This document shows positions 61,510 to 64,000 of a stretch of DNA of 64,000 bases, one piece after another. This stretch comes from Anaerolineae bacterium (GTDB taxonomy: Bacteria > Chloroflexota > Anaerolineae > Aggregatilineales > UBA2796): assembly GCA_019637615.1 (NCBI GenBank), contig JAHBVJ010000008.1:62001-126000 (forward strand), given 5' to 3'. The position numbers and the translations under genes were made by a program. Under the pieces are notes generated by a model. The model saw nothing but the letters and a program-made list of their open reading frames with translations. It searched no databases and was not told where the DNA came from. The stretch's first letter is position 1; every line of letters begins with the position of its first letter.

Positions 61510-61890
61510 TGCCTGTTGAAGCTAGAAATCCCGTGTAAGCAACCAACCATCGATCATGCTCTGCGTCATCTATCTCTTTCGCCAGAGTGGTTACTTGACA
61601 TCACTATAAGCGTGAGCAAGCTAAAGGTGAAGCACCTGAGTGCTTATGAAATACATTTGGCACTTCTGGTTTGTCACATTGTCCACTTACGCAAACTACC
61701 CGAACTGGCCTCAATCAATGTAAAGCCGACCTATCGCGGAACCTATGTCTTACGAGATTCAACTCCGCTCCGTATCGCGTTCTGATTACACAGGAGGTCT
61801 AGGCAAAGGTAAGCACAGCCTCGCTTTTTTGTTCGATTCTGAGTATCTTCTAACAGCAATTGACGGACGAGTTTACATGGAGGTCATGCC
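61510..61890. other. Gap with a second P450 3'-end relic
   Basis: Only the P450 relic (61640-61785) is interpretable. The ORF starting at 61516 that overlaps it looks like a fusion of unrelated sequence with that relic and is not accepted as a gene. Confidence 0.4.
61640..61785 (+). pseudogene. Second P450 C-terminal relic
   Basis: The translation YEIHLALLVCHIVHLRKLPEL followed by KPTYRGTYVLRDSTPLRIAF and TGA resembles the last about 50 residues of a bacterial P450 (AEI..LALLV.RLP.L... PTYRGTYVLRG). The haem motif is absent. It shares 37 of 38 bases with the other relic (60858-60895). Confidence 0.45.
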
Positions 61891-62382
61891 GTGGCTGAAC
61901 AAGACGGATCGCTTCTCCCGTATTACCGTGGCTGGGAAACCTATCAGGAATTGTTGATTAAGTCGGTTGAGTCGCTGACGCCGGAACAACTCGCCGTGCG
62001 TCCTGCGCCACATCTGCGCTCGATAGGCGAAAACGCCGCGCATATCGTCGGGACGCGGGCTGGCTGGTTTTACTTTACGCTGGAAACCGGCGGTGAAGGG
62101 TTGGTCAAGTATGCGAAGTGGAATATGCCGGATCACCCCGTCCCGTCCGCTGCCGAACTGGTCGAGGGTTTGAAATTCACGTGGCAAGTCATCCACAGTT
62201 CTTTGAGCACGTGGACGCCCGCCAACCTGTCCGACATTTTTCACGACTCCGATGAGAACGGCAAAATTTGGGATCTCACGCGCCAATGGGTGATCTGGCA
62301 TCTGATCGAGCATGATCTGCATCATGGCGGCGAACTTTCCTTCACGTTGGGTATGTCCGGCTTACCCGGCATCTCCCTTTAA
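61891..62382 (+). CDS. DinB-family protein
   Basis: A 163-aa four-helix-bundle protein of the DinB/YfiT metal-binding superfamily. Likely metal-ligand His are in SIGENAAHIVGTRAGW and the late HLIEHDLHHGGE (H-x3-H) motif. Members are often thiol S-transferases with small thiols or of unknown function. The GTG start at 61891 has GGAGG 8 bases upstream. A terminator follows immediately. Confidence 0.87.
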   Translation: MAEQDGSLLPYYRGWETYQELLIKSVESLTPEQLAVRPAPHLRSIGENAAHIVGTRAGWFYFTLETGGEGLVKYAKWNMPDHPVPSAAELVEGLKFTWQVIHSSLSTWTPANLSDIFHDSDENGKIWDLTRQWVIWHLIEHDLHHGGELSFTLGMSGLPGISL

Positions 62383-62386
62383 GATC

Positions 62387-62422
62387 ATCGCCCGGTGGCT
62401 GCGCGGCTCCGGGCGATTTTTT
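62387..62422 (+). terminator. Rho-independent terminator after the DinB gene
   Basis: 9-bp stem ATCGCCCGG/CCGGGCGAT (62387-62395, 62409-62417) followed by six T. Confidence 0.88.
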
Positions 62423-62508
62423 CTCCGTGCTTACGTGCATCATTCGTTTTTACATTGTCCCCAACACCCGCTATGTTAAGCATTTCGCGTTAGGCGCATA
62501 TTCTCCGC

Positions 62509-62514
62509 TATAAT
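62509..62514 (+). promoter_or_regulatory. -10-like box of the ABC permease operon
   Basis: TATAAT, 30 bp before the 62544 start. No convincing -35 at 16-18 bp spacing. Confidence 0.35.
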
Positions 62515-62543
62515 CCCCGCCCAATTGACCTTTTTCAGCATGT

Positions 62544-63734
62544 ATGGGCAATTTTATGGAACAACGAGCGTCAGCATCCCCGGCTGCATCCCCTGACTCG
62601 GCGCGACAATTAGGCGATACTCTGCGCAGATTGGCGGTGCCGCTGTTATCCGTGTTCACCGCCGTCTTGATCGGCTCTGTGTTGATCCTGCTTGTCGGGC
62701 TTGATCCACTGCGTGCCTTTACGGGGTTGCTTGAAGGTTCCTTCGGCACCGACGCCGCCCTCACCCGCACTCTGATCAAGATGACGCCGTTGATCCTGTC
62801 CGGATTGGCGGTGGCCTTTGCCTTCAAAGGTGGCCTATTCAACATCGGGGCACAGGGGCAGCTCGTGATCGGGGCAATTCTGGCCTCGTGGATCGGTTTC
62901 AGCGTGCAAGGATTGCCCGCGCCCATTCACGTGACGTTATGTTTGTTGGCGGGCGTGATCGGCGGTGCGCTGTGGGGCGCGATCCCCGGCTTCCTGAAGG
63001 CACGCACGGGCGCGCACGAAGTCATTTCCACCATCATGCTCAATTACATCGCCGCCAATTTGCTAGAGTGGGCGGTCTCGCCACGCACGCCGGATAGTCC
63101 TGCTGGCCCCTTCGCGTTCTGCAAAGAAATCGGGCAGTGCGCCGAAGGCAAAACACCGTTCATCTATGACAGCGCCAAACTGCCGATCATCTATCAACCC
63201 GGCGGGACGGCCTCGGACACGCTCCATGTTGGCCTGTTCATTGCTATCGCCGTCGCGCTGATCGTGTGGTTCGTGCTCTACCGTACCACCTTCGGCTTTG
63301 AACTGCGTATGGTCGGCCTCAACCCCAACGCCGCCAAATATTCCGGCATCAAAGTGGCGCGCATGACGGTGATCACGATGGCACTGGCAGGGTCGCTGGC
63401 AGGGTTGGCAGGCGCGATCCAGACGACGGGCGTCTTCTACAACTTCCAGACCAACCAGAGCTTGTCGCTCGGCTTCGACAGCATCGCAGTTTCGCTCTTA
63501 GCTGCAAACAACCCCGTCGGCATCATTCCGTCAGCCTTGTTGTTCGGGGCGCTCGATGCAGGCAGCGCGCGGATGCAGTTCGTCTCCCGCGTGCCGAAGG
63601 AGATCATTCAGGTGATCTCCGCGCTGATTTTGATGTTTGTCGCCGCCGACCAGATCATCCGCAATTTGTACCGTATCCGCGCCAGTGGCGAAGATAGCAA
63701 GGTCAAACTGAGTACAGGTTGGGGGCAGCGGTAG
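62544..63734 (+). CDS. ABC importer permease, BPD_transp_2 type (nucleoside/sugar-like)
   Basis: A 396-aa polytopic permease with about 9-10 helices. FKGGLFNIGAQGQLVIGAI is the classic signature of permeases in the BmpA-type (guanosine/nucleoside) importers, and LAGSLAGLAGAIQTTGVF and GFDSIAVSLLAANNPVGIIPSALLFGAL match the same family. It starts with MGNFMEQ; an internal ATG at 62556 is also possible. The second permease begins 8 bp later, so this is a two-permease importer operon; the ATPase and binding protein must lie outside the window. Confidence 0.92.
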   Translation: MGNFMEQRASASPAASPDSARQLGDTLRRLAVPLLSVFTAVLIGSVLILLVGLDPLRAFTGLLEGSFGTDAALTRTLIKMTPLILSGLAVAFAFKGGLFNIGAQGQLVIGAILASWIGFSVQGLPAPIHVTLCLLAGVIGGALWGAIPGFLKARTGAHEVISTIMLNYIAANLLEWAVSPRTPDSPAGPFAFCKEIGQCAEGKTPFIYDSAKLPIIYQPGGTASDTLHVGLFIAIAVALIVWFVLYRTTFGFELRMVGLNPNAAKYSGIKVARMTVITMALAGSLAGLAGAIQTTGVFYNFQTNQSLSLGFDSIAVSLLAANNPVGIIPSALLFGALDAGSARMQFVSRVPKEIIQVISALILMFVAADQIIRNLYRIRASGEDSKVKLSTGWGQR

Positions 63735-63742
63735 AGGGCAGC

Positions 63743-64000
63743 ATGGAACAACTCTTAAACGTCACTGTCATTGTTGCGCTGATCATCTCCACCATCCGGG
63801 CTGCAGTGCCGATCACGCTCGGCGCGCTGAGTGGCATCGTCAGCGAACGCTCCGGCATCGTCAACATCGCCATCGAAGGCATGATGCTGGCGGGCGCGTA
63901 CATGGCCTTTTTCGTCAATGTGGTGCTCAGTCAGCCGAACGTTCCGGCGTGGTTGCAAGTGCAGCCGATTCGCTTGGGTCTGGCGATGCTTGGCGCGGTC
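63743..64000 (+). CDS. Second ABC importer permease, BPD_transp_2 type (partial)
   Basis: The ATG at 63743 opens a frame to the window end (86 codons). It encodes helices with IRAAVPITLGALSGIVSERSG and VNIAIEGMMLAGAYMAFFV, the N-terminal signature of the second permease (YufQ/NupQ-like) that pairs with the preceding gene. The AGGG(C) run before the ATG is a moderate ribosome binding site. The rest is beyond the window. Confidence 0.88.
   Translation, partial: MEQLLNVTVIVALIISTIRAAVPITLGALSGIVSERSGIVNIAIEGMMLAGAYMAFFVNVVLSQPNVPAWLQVQPIRLGLAMLGAV

Noticed and set aside
61516..61785. 89-codon frame before the DinB gene
   Set aside because: Its second half is the P450 relic and its first half shows no family resemblance, so it is a chance fusion of frames.
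61745..61957. 70-codon frame between the P450 relic and the DinB gene
   Set aside because: Its start lies inside the shared P450 relic segment and its end overlaps the DinB coding frame.

Overview
The window looks like chromosome from a member of the Chloroflexota, most likely an Anaerolineae-type lineage. This rests on protein style only: response regulators with a BTAD output domain, PASTA-less Ser/Thr kinases with TPR tails, several GT39-type membrane glycosyltransferases, PD40/NHL propellers, CGNR and WYL regulators, and a moderately GC-rich sequence with long intergenic stretches. No ribosomal RNA or other phylogenetic marker is present to prove it. There is no phage, plasmid or CRISPR signature. 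The window is ordinary chromosome punctuated by small decayed accessory patches.

Layout. 1-1.6 kb: menaquinone entry genes menF and the start of menD. 2-9.8 kb: a double-receiver BTAD regulator, a GT39 enzyme, a degenerate receiver, a CGNR regulator, and a PPOX-like flavoprotein immediately followed by type I GAPDH (gap). 9.8-17.7 kb: HD hydrolase, class III nucleotide cyclase, methyltransferase, luciferase-like oxidoreductase, and a run of amidase, glutaredoxin-like protein and histidine phosphatase, then a second GT39. 17.7-19.3 kb: a small AT-richer accessory patch with a putative PD-(D/E)XK nuclease and two damaged antitoxin-like genes. 19.3-33.5 kb: FNT channel, Ser/Thr kinase plus lipoprotein, ilvD, a helicase-associated-domain protein, P-loop kinase, WYL regulator, VOC protein, methyltransferase and a complete cytochrome P450. 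Two long intergenic regions here (20.2-21.3 and 31.1-32.0 kb) carry related repeats in opposite orientation.

33.7-38.8 kb: a Na+/drug-type ABC exporter (two permeases plus ATPase) and a PQQ-type sugar dehydrogenase. 38.9-41.1 kb: tRNA-Leu(UAG) followed by a 2-kb relic island, bounded by a duplicated 36-bp tRNA 3' end and containing two inverted IS5-like transposase remnants around one unknown membrane-protein gene. 41.2-50.9 kb: trigger factor with an unusual His/Asp-rich insert, a repeat-tailed membrane protein, an SH3 protein, a YbbR protein, a third GT39 and an NHL-like secreted protein. 51-57 kb: small hypotheticals, DUF1801, DUF1905, archaeal-type Pth2, a PD40 propeller and a KdpDE-like two-component pair. 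57-62.4 kb: luciferase-like oxidoreductase, nitroreductase, AraC regulator, RibD/DHFR-like reductase, DinB protein and two P450 3'-end relics. 62.5-64 kb: two BPD_transp_2 permeases of a nucleoside/sugar-type ABC importer, the second cut by the window edge.

The most unusual items are the His-rich trigger factor, the tRNA-bounded relic island, a dispersed two-hairpin repeat that has become the C-terminus of a gene, the putative nuclease with a defence-type N-terminal motif, a Pro-rich 26-codon ORF with a good ribosome binding site, and the inverted pair of GCCTG/GATCC-motif elements. No complete new multi-gene system was convincingly seen.
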